Shown: positions 1 through 6,943 of the stretch, piece by piece | Numbering within the stretch: the first letter of the stretch is position 1 | Layout: the number at the start of each line of letters is the position of its first letter | NCBI RefSeq assembly: GCF_033095945.1 | Contig: NZ_AP026800.1 | Coordinates: 62,001 to 126,000 of the forward strand | Length of the DNA: 64,000 nucleotides | DNA from: Bombiscardovia apis | Lineage (GTDB): Bacteria; Actinomycetota; Actinomycetes; Actinomycetales; Bifidobacteriaceae | Direction: 5' to 3' | Position numbers and translations under genes: made by a program | Notes under the pieces: model-generated | What the model saw: only the letters and a program-made list of their open reading frames with translations | What the model was told of the DNA's origin: nothing | Database searches by the model: none

Positions 1-230
1 GCAGCGAAGGAAGCGCCCTCGCCCCCAGCTTCGGAGCCGTTGGACTCCTCGGACTCACCCTCGCCCGGCAGGCCTAGGTCGACTGGCGAAGAGGAATTCT
101 CCCAAGGCTCTTCCCAGGGATCGTACTCGGGGTTCTGCTGCTTGTAAACGAACAGAGCCACCACAGCTGCCAGCAGAGTGCCGAAAAGCAGAGCGAAGAA
201 CTTCCAGCCGTTTGAAGATTTGTTCTCCAT
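1..230 (-). CDS. Small single-pass membrane protein, C-terminus outside the window
   Basis: This gene reads off the left edge of the window, so only about 76 N-terminal residues are visible. The start ATG at 228-230 has a good ribosome site (AAGGAAC) about 5 bases upstream. The protein opens with MENKSSNGWK, followed by a transmembrane segment at residues 11-28 (FFALLFGTLLAAVVALFVY). An acidic and glycine/serine-rich tail follows, with a WEEPWEN element near residue 42. The layout of a short cytoplasmic N-terminus, one helix and a charged tail is common in small actinobacterial membrane proteins of unknown role. I do not recognise a family and cannot assign a function. It lies on the same strand as the RCC1 gene upstream but is separated from it by 317 bases and a GC-rich hairpin, so it probably has its own promoter. 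Confidence 0.75.
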   Translation of the reverse strand, partial: MENKSSNGWKFFALLFGTLLAAVVALFVYKQQNPEYDPWEEPWENSSSPVDLGLPGEGESEESNGSEAGGEGASFA

Positions 231-547
231 CTTGGTTCCTTTCAACGAACGCGCCGACCTCCCGCACAGTCGGTTTCTATATTTCCCAGTCTAATCGAAA
301 CAATGTGGCGGTTGCGTGTACCTTTTGCCATTTTTCTCCCTAATTCGCCCGCCTCGCGATGTTGCGAATGTCCATTAGGCTCAGTTTTAATAAGTTCCAA
401 AGCGCTTAATTGAGATCGCTTGCTTCCTCATGAGGTAGGCAGGGGGGGTAGGTGCGCATACCTGCCCCCCCCCTCCCCTCCGCCGAGTGCATTCATACCA
501 CTCTCATGAGGCGATAGTTTCTGAATCGGCTGGGTGAATTGCCCGAA
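231..547. other. Intergenic region with a G/C-tract hairpin
   Basis: No gene is visible here. It separates the 3' end of the RCC1 gene from the small membrane protein gene. At 441-474 a run of seven G and a run of nine C face each other across the short palindromic centre AGGTGCGCATACCT. This could form a very GC-rich hairpin downstream of the RCC1 stop codon. There is no U-run, so it is at best an atypical terminator. The sequence CTCATGAGG occurs twice, near 427-435 and 504-512. A promoter for the minus-strand gene starting at 230 is expected between 240 and 400, but I see no convincing pair of hexamers. Confidence 0.5.
441..474. repeat. G7/C9 inverted repeat (GC-rich hairpin)
   Basis: AGGGGGGGTAGGT at 441-453 is nearly the reverse complement of ACCTGCCCCCCCCCT at 460-474. 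The arms differ in tract length (7 G against 9 C) and at the TA/GC step. The hairpin lies 75-105 bases past the stop codon of the RCC1 gene. It may stop transcription or block exonucleases, and the homopolymer runs may vary in length. Confidence 0.5.
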
Positions 548-2959
548 TTATTGCAGTAGTTGCCGATGTTGGGCTGTCTTGTGTTGGCGACGCTTGCGCT
601 GGTGTAAGGCTGCATAAAAAGTTGTCGCTGCAAGACCCAAAGCCAGCAAACTTGTTCCCCCTAGGCGTTCTATGGGTGTGCTCCCCGCTTCTGGCAAGAT
701 GAGCGATGTATAGGTGTAAGTGAGTTCGCGGTTGTTCTGCGGCACACCGGATAGGGTCCAAGAGATGGTGACAGTTACCGGTCCTGCCATGTGGGGTGGG
801 GTGGTGATGTCCCAGCCGTCGTGCAGCGGGTTGTAGGTTGGCCCGGTTTGCGGGGCTTGCCCGTCTATCGTGACTCCTGTAATGACAACATTTGCAGGTG
901 TGCGCGGCTCAAATTTCGGAGTTTGGCGTTTTGCTGTAGTGTCTGATTCGCGCTTAGAGTCGTTGTCTTGTTTGTCATCTGCTTGTTTTTCTGTCTCATT
1001 TTCTGTCTCATTTTCTGTTTTGCTCTCACCTTCTTCGACTGAGGCAGCTTCTACGGTTTGGTCAGGCTGGGAGTCTGCGTCGTTGTGCTCTGCCTCTGCG
1101 TCGTCATGTTCTGCCTCTGCGTCGTTGTGCTCTGCCTCAGGTTGTGGCTCAAGTTTTCGGTTGAATTGGCTGAAGGTGTGTATCGTGTTTGCCGTGATGG
1201 TAACAAGGGTGCCGCCTTCTACTGGGCCAGTATTGGGAGTGAGGGCGAAATTGTAGTATTCCCACCCGGCAGTAAGTGTCATGTGTCTATTGACTGGTTC
1301 GTTGAAATTGTAAGGATGACCATCGAGATACCATCCTGTGAAGTGATGGTCATACCAAGTGGGTGCGCCGGGTGGTGAGGCTTTTGATCCGACGACGATG
1401 TATTGATTGCCGGGCGGATTGCCGGGAGCTCCACTGAGGTTGAATGCGACGGTGTAGATAGCGAGGAAGGTGTACCTGAGGGGCTCGGCAGGATACAAAA
1501 TATCGTCGAGGGTCCACTCGACGCTTACAATCACATCTCCGGGCTGGTGGCGTTGAGTACTGCCTCTCCATATGCCAGACACTATTTCCGATGTGCCCGG
1601 GGTAAGTTGACCGTCTATGATAACTCGTTCGATGTGGAGACGGCCGCCAACTCGCACGGGTGTCAGCCGATCTTGCATGTGTCCGTCACCAATTTGCCCA
1701 TTACGTCCACGGCCCCAAGCGTAAGCGCCGCCGTCGTTGCCAATAGCGAAAGAAGAGAGAGTGCTAGTGGCAACGCTGATGAAAGCTACTCCGTTGGGCA
1801 CACGTACCTCAACTGGAACGGTAGACTCCACGGTGTTACCAGTACCCAGGCCGCCTACTAGGTTCGAGCCCCATGCGTAGGTTTTCTGATTGCTGCCGAT
1901 AGCAAGCGTGTGGGCTCCTTTTGAATTCATTTGTGTAATTCCAACGCCGGGAGGCATAAGGATGTTGTGAACGACTGGCCGAGAACTCCCATTTTTAGAA
2001 CCATTACCCCACAAGCCCCCATTAGCGCCCCAAGCGTATCTTACCCCATTATTGGTGGTAGCGAATGTGTTGTTTCCTCCTGTAGTGAGACTCGTCCATC
2101 GCAGGCCTGCTGGCGGGCGCACCGGTGCTGCTGTAAGAGATACTGTGGAATTGCCAATGCCAAGTTGTCCATAATCGTTGAACCCCCAAGCGTAGATGTT
2201 GCCATCGTTGCCTAAAGCATATGCGCTGTATGAGCCTGCGCTAATGCTGGTGATACGCACGTGATTTGGTATGCCAACAACTGGTGTGGGAACATAACGG
2301 TGTTTATTGTCGCCGACGCCAAGATTTCCGTAGGGTGTCTTTTGCCCAGGATCGTAAATCAACCTTGAGTTGCATCCCCAAGAGTAGACTCTGCCATTGT
2401 CCGCGAGAGCGATGTTGAAGTCGTTTCCGGCTTGGATTTGGATGAAACGGCCCACTCCCCACGGCAGCGGCACCCTCGCGGGCACTGAGCGGCCACCTTT
2501 AGACCCTAAACCAGATTGCCCTTCTTTGCTGTATCCCCAAGTATAAACGTTGCCGTCGTTTCCGAGCGCAATCGAATTCTGGGAATCGCCTGTGCCAATT
2601 TGGATAAATCTTACATTAGGAGGGGTATGCACTCTATCTGGTTTAAGATGGGTGGCTGTAGTATTGTTGCCGAGCTGACCATGTCCGTTCGTGCCCCAAG
2701 CGTATGCGTTACCATCATCGCCAATAGCCAGCGTATGGTAGAGAGACGCACTTATTGAGGTAAATCTTACGCCGCTTACGGTATACGGTGTGATGGTGAG
2801 GGGGGTGCCACCAGTTTCTAATCCGGCCGATGGGCTGAGTCGAAAATGTGCGGAGGAGGAGTCAGCTTTGGCGGGCTGAACGCTTTGAAGAGCCCCCCCC
2901 CCAAGGATTATTAGAGCTAGCGCGAGTCTGAGCGCGCGAGCTGGGCGATAGCGGTGCAT
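548..2959 (-). CDS. RCC1-repeat cell-surface protein, poly-G tract in frame (ON)
   Basis: This is a secreted, probably wall-anchored beta-propeller protein of 803 residues. Translation should start at the ATG at 2957-2959, which has GGAGG 6 bases upstream; a longer upstream reading frame includes that ribosome site and is unlikely. A signal peptide follows (MHRYRPARALRLALALIIL, then GGGALQ). Residues ~45-450 hold about seven RCC1-type repeats of the form YAWGxNxxGQLG. Next come a beta-domain resembling InlB B-repeats (FTGWYLDG...LTAGWE), an acidic stretch with the seven-residue repeat EAEHNDA, and an ETEN repeat. The C-terminus has LPEAG, a hydrophobic helix and a basic tail, which resembles a sortase signal with Ala in place of Thr. 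Ten consecutive G in the signal-peptide codons keep this copy in frame. RCC1 propellers usually bind proteins, so an adhesin role is inference. Confidence 0.85.
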   Translation of the reverse strand: MHRYRPARALRLALALIILGGGALQSVQPAKADSSSAHFRLSPSAGLETGGTPLTITPYTVSGVRFTSISASLYHTLAIGDDGNAYAWGTNGHGQLGNNTTATHLKPDRVHTPPNVRFIQIGTGDSQNSIALGNDGNVYTWGYSKEGQSGLGSKGGRSVPARVPLPWGVGRFIQIQAGNDFNIALADNGRVYSWGCNSRLIYDPGQKTPYGNLGVGDNKHRYVPTPVVGIPNHVRITSISAGSYSAYALGNDGNIYAWGFNDYGQLGIGNSTVSLTAAPVRPPAGLRWTSLTTGGNNTFATTNNGVRYAWGANGGLWGNGSKNGSSRPVVHNILMPPGVGITQMNSKGAHTLAIGSNQKTYAWGSNLVGGLGTGNTVESTVPVEVRVPNGVAFISVATSTLSSFAIGNDGGAYAWGRGRNGQIGDGHMQDRLTPVRVGGRLHIERVIIDGQLTPGTSEIVSGIWRGSTQRHQPGDVIVSVEWTLDDILYPAEPLRYTFLAIYTVAFNLSGAPGNPPGNQYIVVGSKASPPGAPTWYDHHFTGWYLDGHPYNFNEPVNRHMTLTAGWEYYNFALTPNTGPVEGGTLVTITANTIHTFSQFNRKLEPQPEAEHNDAEAEHDDAEAEHNDADSQPDQTVEAASVEEGESKTENETENETEKQADDKQDNDSKRESDTTAKRQTPKFEPRTPANVVITGVTIDGQAPQTGPTYNPLHDGWDITTPPHMAGPVTVTISWTLSGVPQNNRELTYTYTSLILPEAGSTPIERLGGTSLLALGLAATTFYAALHQRKRRQHKTAQHRQLLQ
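990..1139 (-). repeat. In-frame tandem repeats in the RCC1 protein stalk
   Basis: Two short tandem repeat arrays lie inside the RCC1 gene. Near 1074-1139 a 21-bp unit occurs three times with small changes and encodes EAEHNDA/EAEHDDA. Near 990-1016 a 12-bp unit encodes ETEN twice. Both units are multiples of three, so changes in copy number would alter stalk length without breaking the frame. Confidence 0.75.
2893..2902 (-). repeat. Poly-G tract, 10 G, in signal-peptide codons (phase ON)
   Basis: On the coding strand the run follows CTT and spans codons for GGG plus the first base of GCT. With 10 G the ATG at 2959 is in frame with the RCC1 body. With 11 G the frame would change to GGGGSSKRSARQS and stop after about 32 residues. 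A homologous tract of 11 G occurs at 30389-30399 in the second RCC1 gene. Confidence 0.85.
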
Positions 2960-3164
2960 AATAGCCTCCGAGTGGTCTCTAATAACGCACGCGACGCGGT
3001 AGACCACTTTATCTCATGTAGGTTTTGCAAGGTTTGTGCGTTACCGATTCCCCAACCTTCCGCACTGCCTTTTGACACATATATTGTCAGCTTAGCAGTG
3101 TTAGTGGCCTGGCTCCAAGCTGTGAACTACAAACTTGTGTAATCCACCCTTCCGCGTTGCTAGT

Positions 3165-3651
3165 TTAAGGTTTCTTTCGGAGGGAGAGGGCCTGCGACTC
3201 TTTGTTCGTGCGTCTGCTGCTCACTTGAGGCATAACCGGGCGAAGCGATGCCCCCCAAGCAAGTTTGTTTGATGATTTGGCTGCCCGCAGGTGGTGCCCC
3301 TTACTGCGATTGTGGTGGGTGCTGGCTTGTGTGGTTGCGTAGGCTATTGCTGCTATGAGGCTGAGAGCCAGGCGGATACACGGCTGTGATTTGCCAAGTG
3401 TGAGATAGAAAAAGAGGGCAAAACCGCACGTTTCAAGCGGGGCGGTGCCCAGGCAGCCGTAAACTGCGCCAGACTCCGCAGCCGCTCTAAGAACGGGTAT
3501 TGAACCAGCTCATAGCGAAGCCGCTAAAAGCGACCGCGCCTAAGAGCACCACAGCAGAAGCCGAATCGACCTTGCTAGCGAGAATGGCCATCGGAATGAC
3601 CTTCACAGTCCCCCACCCGGAAGAGCCCGGCTCATTGTTGCTAGGAGTCAT
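3165..3651 (-). pseudogene. Probable small multi-spanning membrane protein broken by a frameshift
   Basis: A start codon at 3649-3651 with AAAGGTG upstream opens a 54-residue frame (MTPSNNEPGSS...AMSWFNTRS) that stops at 3487-3489 and contains one hydrophobic helix (ASAVVLLGAVAFSGFAMSWF). The next frame is open without interruption for about 115 codons from ~3516 to the stop at 3165-3167 and has no start codon of its own. It encodes two further hydrophobic segments (CGFALFFYLTLG and IRLALSLIAAIAYAT) and a basic tail. A single shift near 3490-3510 would join them into a protein of about 150 residues with three helices. I do not recognise the family. It may be a decayed gene, a sequencing error, or simply a 54-residue small protein followed by chance open frame. 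Confidence 0.4.
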
Positions 3652-4020
3652 AATGACACCTTTCTGTTAATACAATGCAGCCGGGCCGGTTGACCCGGCC
3701 GACCACTCGTGTGATTCGGTTCTTCGTCCAAGAAGTACCTAACATTTGAGCGGTAATATCTATGCTACAAGCTGCATCCGTCTTTGCGAAATAGCCGCCG
3801 AGAATATATAATGAAAATGTTAGTGGGGAGTCAGTCCACTGAGAAGCGCTTTAAGCGGGTATTGTACTTTGACGCTTCTTTGGACTTCCTACTGATAGGG
3901 CGTTCATTGTTCGTCCTCTGTTAAATGTGCAGTCAGGCCATCGGTTCAGTAAAGACCGGTGGCCTTTTGCTTGGCGGGGTAGGGGGAGCGCGGTTGGGGG
4001 CTGACCGGTAGGATGGGGGC
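3652..4020. other. Intergenic region with a terminator-like hairpin
   Basis: No gene is visible. A small GGCCGG/CCGGCC hairpin is at 3684-3700. At 3935-3966 AGGCCATCGGT pairs with ACCGGTGGCCT and is followed by TTT, resembling a plus-strand intrinsic terminator although no plus-strand gene precedes it. The AT-rich stretch near 3800-3820 (GAATATATAATGAAAATG) could be a promoter, but its partner is unclear. Confidence 0.45.
3935..3968 (+). terminator. Orphan intrinsic terminator-like hairpin
   Basis: AGGCCATCGGT at 3935-3945 and ACCGGTGGCCT at 3956-3966 form an 11-bp stem with one mismatch and a 10-base loop, followed by TTT. It lies 55 bases before the rhomboid gene and no plus-strand gene is seen before it. 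It may be the remnant of a lost gene. Confidence 0.45.
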
Positions 4021-4917
4021 ATGACTTATGATGGCTCTTCTTCAACGCCCAATCCGCAGCAGCCCCAGCCCCAGTACCAGCAGCCTCAGTACGGGCAGCA
4101 GGCGCAGGGCTATCAGGCCCAGTATTATCCCTTTGGTGGTCCGGAGCCGCAGAACTCCCCGGATCCGCGCGGTCCCCAGCGCCCCAGTCGCTTCAAATCC
4201 CACCTGCGCTTCTACTGGCAAGACGGCGGCCCGGTCATCACGGCTGCCATCACCGTTATCTGCGTAGCCGTGTGGCTGCTCGAACTCTACGGCTACTACC
4301 TCAACCCGGCCTTCTACGCGCGCATGCTCAGCAACGGCGCCTTCATTCCCGCGCTGGCCAGCCACCGCCCGTGGATGTTCGTCAGCTCCATGTTCCTCCA
4401 CGCCACCAATGTGACCCACGTGCTCTTCAACATGCTCACGCTCTGGGCCGTGGGGCCAGTTTTGGAGCGGATGCTGGGCCACTGGCGCTACCTGGCGCTC
4501 TACATGCTCAGCGGCATTGGCGGCAGCGTTGGTATGCTCGTCGCTGCCGTGATTCAACCTCAGGGCTGGATGGTCTCCGCCGTTGGCGCATCGGGCGCTA
4601 TTTTCGGCCTCTTCGGCGCGGTGCTGGTGGTCTACAAGCGCTCGGGCACCGATATTCGCTCCATGCTCGTGTTCGTAGGCATCAACTTAGCCATGCCCTT
4701 CTTCGTCTCCGGCATTGCCTGGCAGGACCACGTCGGCGGTTTTGTGACCGGCGGACTCCTCACCCTTATGCTCATTTCCGGCCTCGGTTTCCTACGGGGG
4801 AAAACTCTGACGGCCAGAATGTGGATAAGTGGACTAGTTATAGGGGTTATCTTGCTAGTGCTCGCCATCTTCTGCTTCGGACAGAACCCGTTGAGTGGTG
4901 TAAATCTGCCATTCTGA
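4021..4917 (+). CDS. Rhomboid-family intramembrane serine protease
   Basis: This 298-residue membrane protein belongs to the rhomboid family, which cleaves transmembrane segments within the membrane. A Q/P/Y-rich cytoplasmic stretch covers residues 1-60. Six to seven helices follow. The catalytic serine is in GASGAIFGLFG (near residue 188), and the partner histidine is in DHVGGFVTGG near residue 240. The segment HATNVTHVLFNMLTLW fits the rhomboid HxxxxHxxxN signature in helix 2. The ATG at 4021 has GGGGG just upstream. Substrates are unknown. Its place beside crgA and the pkn cluster matches the gene neighbourhood near the replication origin in other Actinobacteria. Downstream lies a DnaA-box cluster rather than a partner gene, so it is probably transcribed alone. 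Confidence 0.9.
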   Translation: MTYDGSSSTPNPQQPQPQYQQPQYGQQAQGYQAQYYPFGGPEPQNSPDPRGPQRPSRFKSHLRFYWQDGGPVITAAITVICVAVWLLELYGYYLNPAFYARMLSNGAFIPALASHRPWMFVSSMFLHATNVTHVLFNMLTLWAVGPVLERMLGHWRYLALYMLSGIGGSVGMLVAAVIQPQGWMVSAVGASGAIFGLFGAVLVVYKRSGTDIRSMLVFVGINLAMPFFVSGIAWQDHVGGFVTGGLLTLMLISGLGFLRGKTLTARMWISGLVIGVILLVLAIFCFGQNPLSGVNLPF

Positions 4918-4964
4918 GCCGCTTTGAGCCCCTGTGCACATCTTGCGAATTACACGCTTGTAAG

Positions 4965-5028
4965 CTATCCACAACTGTGGGTAAAAGTGTGGATAAGTAG
5001 AGGATAAGCAGTGCACAACTGTGGATAA
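4965..5028. other. Cluster of four DnaA-box-like sites
   Basis: Two perfect 9-mers TGTGGATAA (reverse complement of TTATCCACA) lie at 4988-4996 and 5020-5028. Near matches are CTATCCACA at 4965-4973 and TGTGGGTAA at 4976-4984, each with one mismatch. Three sites point one way and one the other. Four sites in 64 bases in a high-GC sequence are unlikely to arise by chance. The cluster could be part of an origin region, a DnaA-titrating site or a DnaA-controlled promoter. No dnaA gene is in the window. Confidence 0.65.
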
Positions 5029-5262
5029 GTCTCTTCAGCCCCGCCAACAAGCCACTCCGCTGAGTCAGGTAACGGCCCAAGTTGTGCACAAGCAGAAGGC
5101 AGGTTCACAATCAGGCGAAACTACCGGTGCAGGACCATGTTTGTGCCGAACCGTGCCCATGATGCACTGTGCACACGCTCCAACGGGCCGTCGCAAACCG
5201 TATCTGTGCACAACTATGTCTGTGCAAAACCGTGTCTCGTCCACTATGCGGCCGTGCTGAAA

Positions 5263-5385
5263 AGTGTCAGTGGCCGAAAGTTCGCGTTCTGGCGAAGAAA
5301 TGCGCAAAAATGTGCCATAATTGCCGATTTAATGGCCGAAAGTTCGCGTTTGGGAGCGAAAGTGCGCACATTTCGGCCACTGAGC
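5263..5385. repeat. Dispersed intergenic element, copy 1
   Basis: TGGCCGAAAGTTCGCGTT at 5271-5288, GCGCAAAAATGTGCCAT at 5302-5318, ATGGCCGAAAGTTCGCGTT at 5332-5350 and an inverted part (CATTTCGGCCACTGAGC) to 5385 make up the element. The same words in the same order occur at 44423-44545. Confidence 0.7.
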
Positions 5386-5475
5386 ACCGAACGGCTGCAC
5401 GAAGCACCGGCCTCGCGTATCCCGCTTCCCGCATATCCCGCGTATCCCGCATACTCCGCATAGCCGAGGGCATAC

Positions 5476-5506
5476 AAAAACAGACCCCGCTACTGCACGG
5501 GGTCTG
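5476..5506 (-). terminator. Intrinsic terminator of crgA
   Basis: CAGACCCCG at 5481-5489 pairs with CGGGGTCTG at 5498-5506. On the minus strand the stem is followed by TTTTT (5476-5480). It lies about 45 bases past the crgA stop codon. Confidence 0.85.
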
Positions 5507-5551
5507 TTGATACGACAAAGAAAGTAACCGGCGAGGCCTAGAAGCCCGCTG

Positions 5552-6067
5552 TTACCGCCACCACATCGTCATAAAGAAGCCAACCAGCAAGATGCCGAAG
5601 CCAACTAGCAGGTTCCACTGGCCGATGTTAGGAATGGGGAAGCTCGTGTGGCCCATGGTGGCAGCCAAGTAGTAGACCACAATCCAAATCAGGCCCAGAA
5701 TCATCAGCGTAAGGAGGAGCGGCACGAACCAACGCGGGTTAGCCTTGGTGCCCTTAATGGTTTCCTCAACGCGCTTGGTGTTCTCCGCCTGGCGCTGCAC
5801 AATACGCCGCATCTGAGGGGTCATGTGCTTCGTATCCACATCTTGATTCAAAATGGCCTCGACCTTGTCCATCGAAATGCCATACTCTTCGTCCGAATCG
5901 GCAGAATCCTCAGATTCCTTGGCTTCTTCCGAAACCTTTTCCGACTCAATCGACTCAGCCTTCGCATTCGCCGTCTTCAGCTCCCCAGCCTCAGAAGCAG
6001 CCCCCTGCACCTCGCTGAGCTCACCGTCCTCGGACACGCCGCCTTCGTGGACTTCGCGCTCTGCCAT
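5552..6067 (-). CDS. crgA: Cell division protein CrgA with a long acidic N-terminus
   Basis: CrgA is a small septal membrane protein of Actinobacteria that works with FtsZ, FtsI and other divisome proteins. This one has 171 residues if translation starts at the ATG at 6065-6067, which has AAGGAG 9 bases upstream. A TTG start 18 bases earlier would place that ribosome site inside the coding region and is unlikely. The family core is at the C-terminus: NPRWFVPLLLTLMILGLIW in helix 1, then a loop with PIPNIGQWN, then helix 2 ending in FFMTMWWR. Usual CrgA proteins are about 80-95 residues; here about 85 extra N-terminal residues rich in Glu, Ser and Ala precede the core. It is divergent from the DUF881-sortase pair, with 87 bases between them. 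Confidence 0.9.
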   Translation of the reverse strand: MAEREVHEGGVSEDGELSEVQGAASEAGELKTANAKAESIESEKVSEEAKESEDSADSDEEYGISMDKVEAILNQDVDTKHMTPQMRRIVQRQAENTKRVEETIKGTKANPRWFVPLLLTLMILGLIWIVVYYLAATMGHTSFPIPNIGQWNLLVGFGILLVGFFMTMWWR

Positions 6068-6154
6068 GAGAATATTCTCCTTCAATAGTCTATAAAGACA
6101 TAGTACCGGTTACACTCGAAAGTAACTATATCGCAAGCGGAAGAAGGGAACCGC

Positions 6155-6943
6155 ATGGTGGGGGCAAAGCCGAAGGGTAAGGGCAAGCCAAGTGCCAAAC
6201 CGCGAGCCAAGCATGGCGCCCGCAGTTCGGTCCTTGGCACGGTCAGCGTGGCTCTCATACTTGCTTTGATGGGCTATATGCTGGCCATCAACGTGCGCGT
6301 GAACCGCACCGTGACCACCACCTCAGATACCACCGGACTGTTGGAAGAGCGCGAAAGCAAGGTGCGCGAGCTGCGTCGGGAAATCAACCAGATGAGTACG
6401 CAAATAGATTCACTCAAAAACTTCACTAACAATCAAGACGTTTCAAAAGTGAGTGAAGACGCAGGCTCAGGCACTGTGCTCAAAGCGGTACGAGGCCCCG
6501 GCGTGAGCGTGACGCTCAACGATTCGCCTCTCTGGCAGCAGAAAGTGGACGCAACCGGTACCACTGCCAACATCAACGATTACGTGATTCACCAGCAAGA
6601 TGTGGAGAGCGTGGTCAATGCTTTATGGGCTGGCGGGGCCGAGTCTATGCAGATCCAAGACCAGCGCGTCTTGCCTACTACCGCGGTGCGTTGCGTGGGT
6701 AACGTGCTCCTGCTTCACGGGCGAAAGTACTCTCCGCCTTTTACTATTGCAGCTATTGGACCAGTTAATAAGATGACTGCTGCCTTGGATGACTCGCCTT
6801 CGGTGAGGATATACAAGGAGTATGTAGCCACTTTGGGATTAGGGTGGAAGCTGGAGCGCTCGGATAAACTCGAGTTCCCGCAGGCGACCTCCATGCTCCA
6901 GCCGCTCCAATATGCGACCGTCGATGAGAAAGCGCAGCAATGA
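6155..6943 (+). CDS. DUF881 family membrane-anchored protein
   Basis: This 262-residue protein has a basic N-terminus (residues 1-22), one transmembrane helix (VLGTVSVALILALMGYMLAI), a coiled-coil-like stretch (EERESKVRELRREINQMS) and a DUF881 domain. The domain shows GTVLKAVRGPGVSVTLNDS, INDYVIHQQDVESVVNALW, GAESMQIQDQR and a C-terminal EYVATLGLGWKL. DUF881 proteins are found beside division genes in Gram-positive bacteria; their biochemical role is unknown. The ATG has AAGGGA upstream. The stop codon overlaps the start of the sortase gene by four bases (ATGA), so the two are translationally coupled. A role in envelope assembly is inferred from context only. Confidence 0.85.
   Translation: MVGAKPKGKGKPSAKPRAKHGARSSVLGTVSVALILALMGYMLAINVRVNRTVTTTSDTTGLLEERESKVRELRREINQMSTQIDSLKNFTNNQDVSKVSEDAGSGTVLKAVRGPGVSVTLNDSPLWQQKVDATGTTANINDYVIHQQDVESVVNALWAGGAESMQIQDQRVLPTTAVRCVGNVLLLHGRKYSPPFTIAAIGPVNKMTAALDDSPSVRIYKEYVATLGLGWKLERSDKLEFPQATSMLQPLQYATVDEKAQQ

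Larger units (their letters stand above)
4918..5551. other. 634-base intergenic region with DnaA boxes and repeats
   Basis: No convincing gene is present; the short open frames here are not conserved-looking and lack ribosome sites. From left to right it holds four DnaA-box-like sites (4965-5028), a stretch rich in TGTGCACAAC and TGTGCAAAACC-type words (5075-5235), one copy of a dispersed element built on GGCCGAAAGTTCGCG (5263-5385), a run of imperfect 9-bp units of the type CGCATATCC (about 5413-5463), and the crgA terminator (5476-5506). Confidence 0.6.

Noticed and set aside
3249..3356. Small cysteine-containing plus-strand frame (MPPKQVCLMIWLPAGGAPYC...)
   Set aside because: No ribosome site, and it overlaps the longer hydrophobic minus-strand frame.
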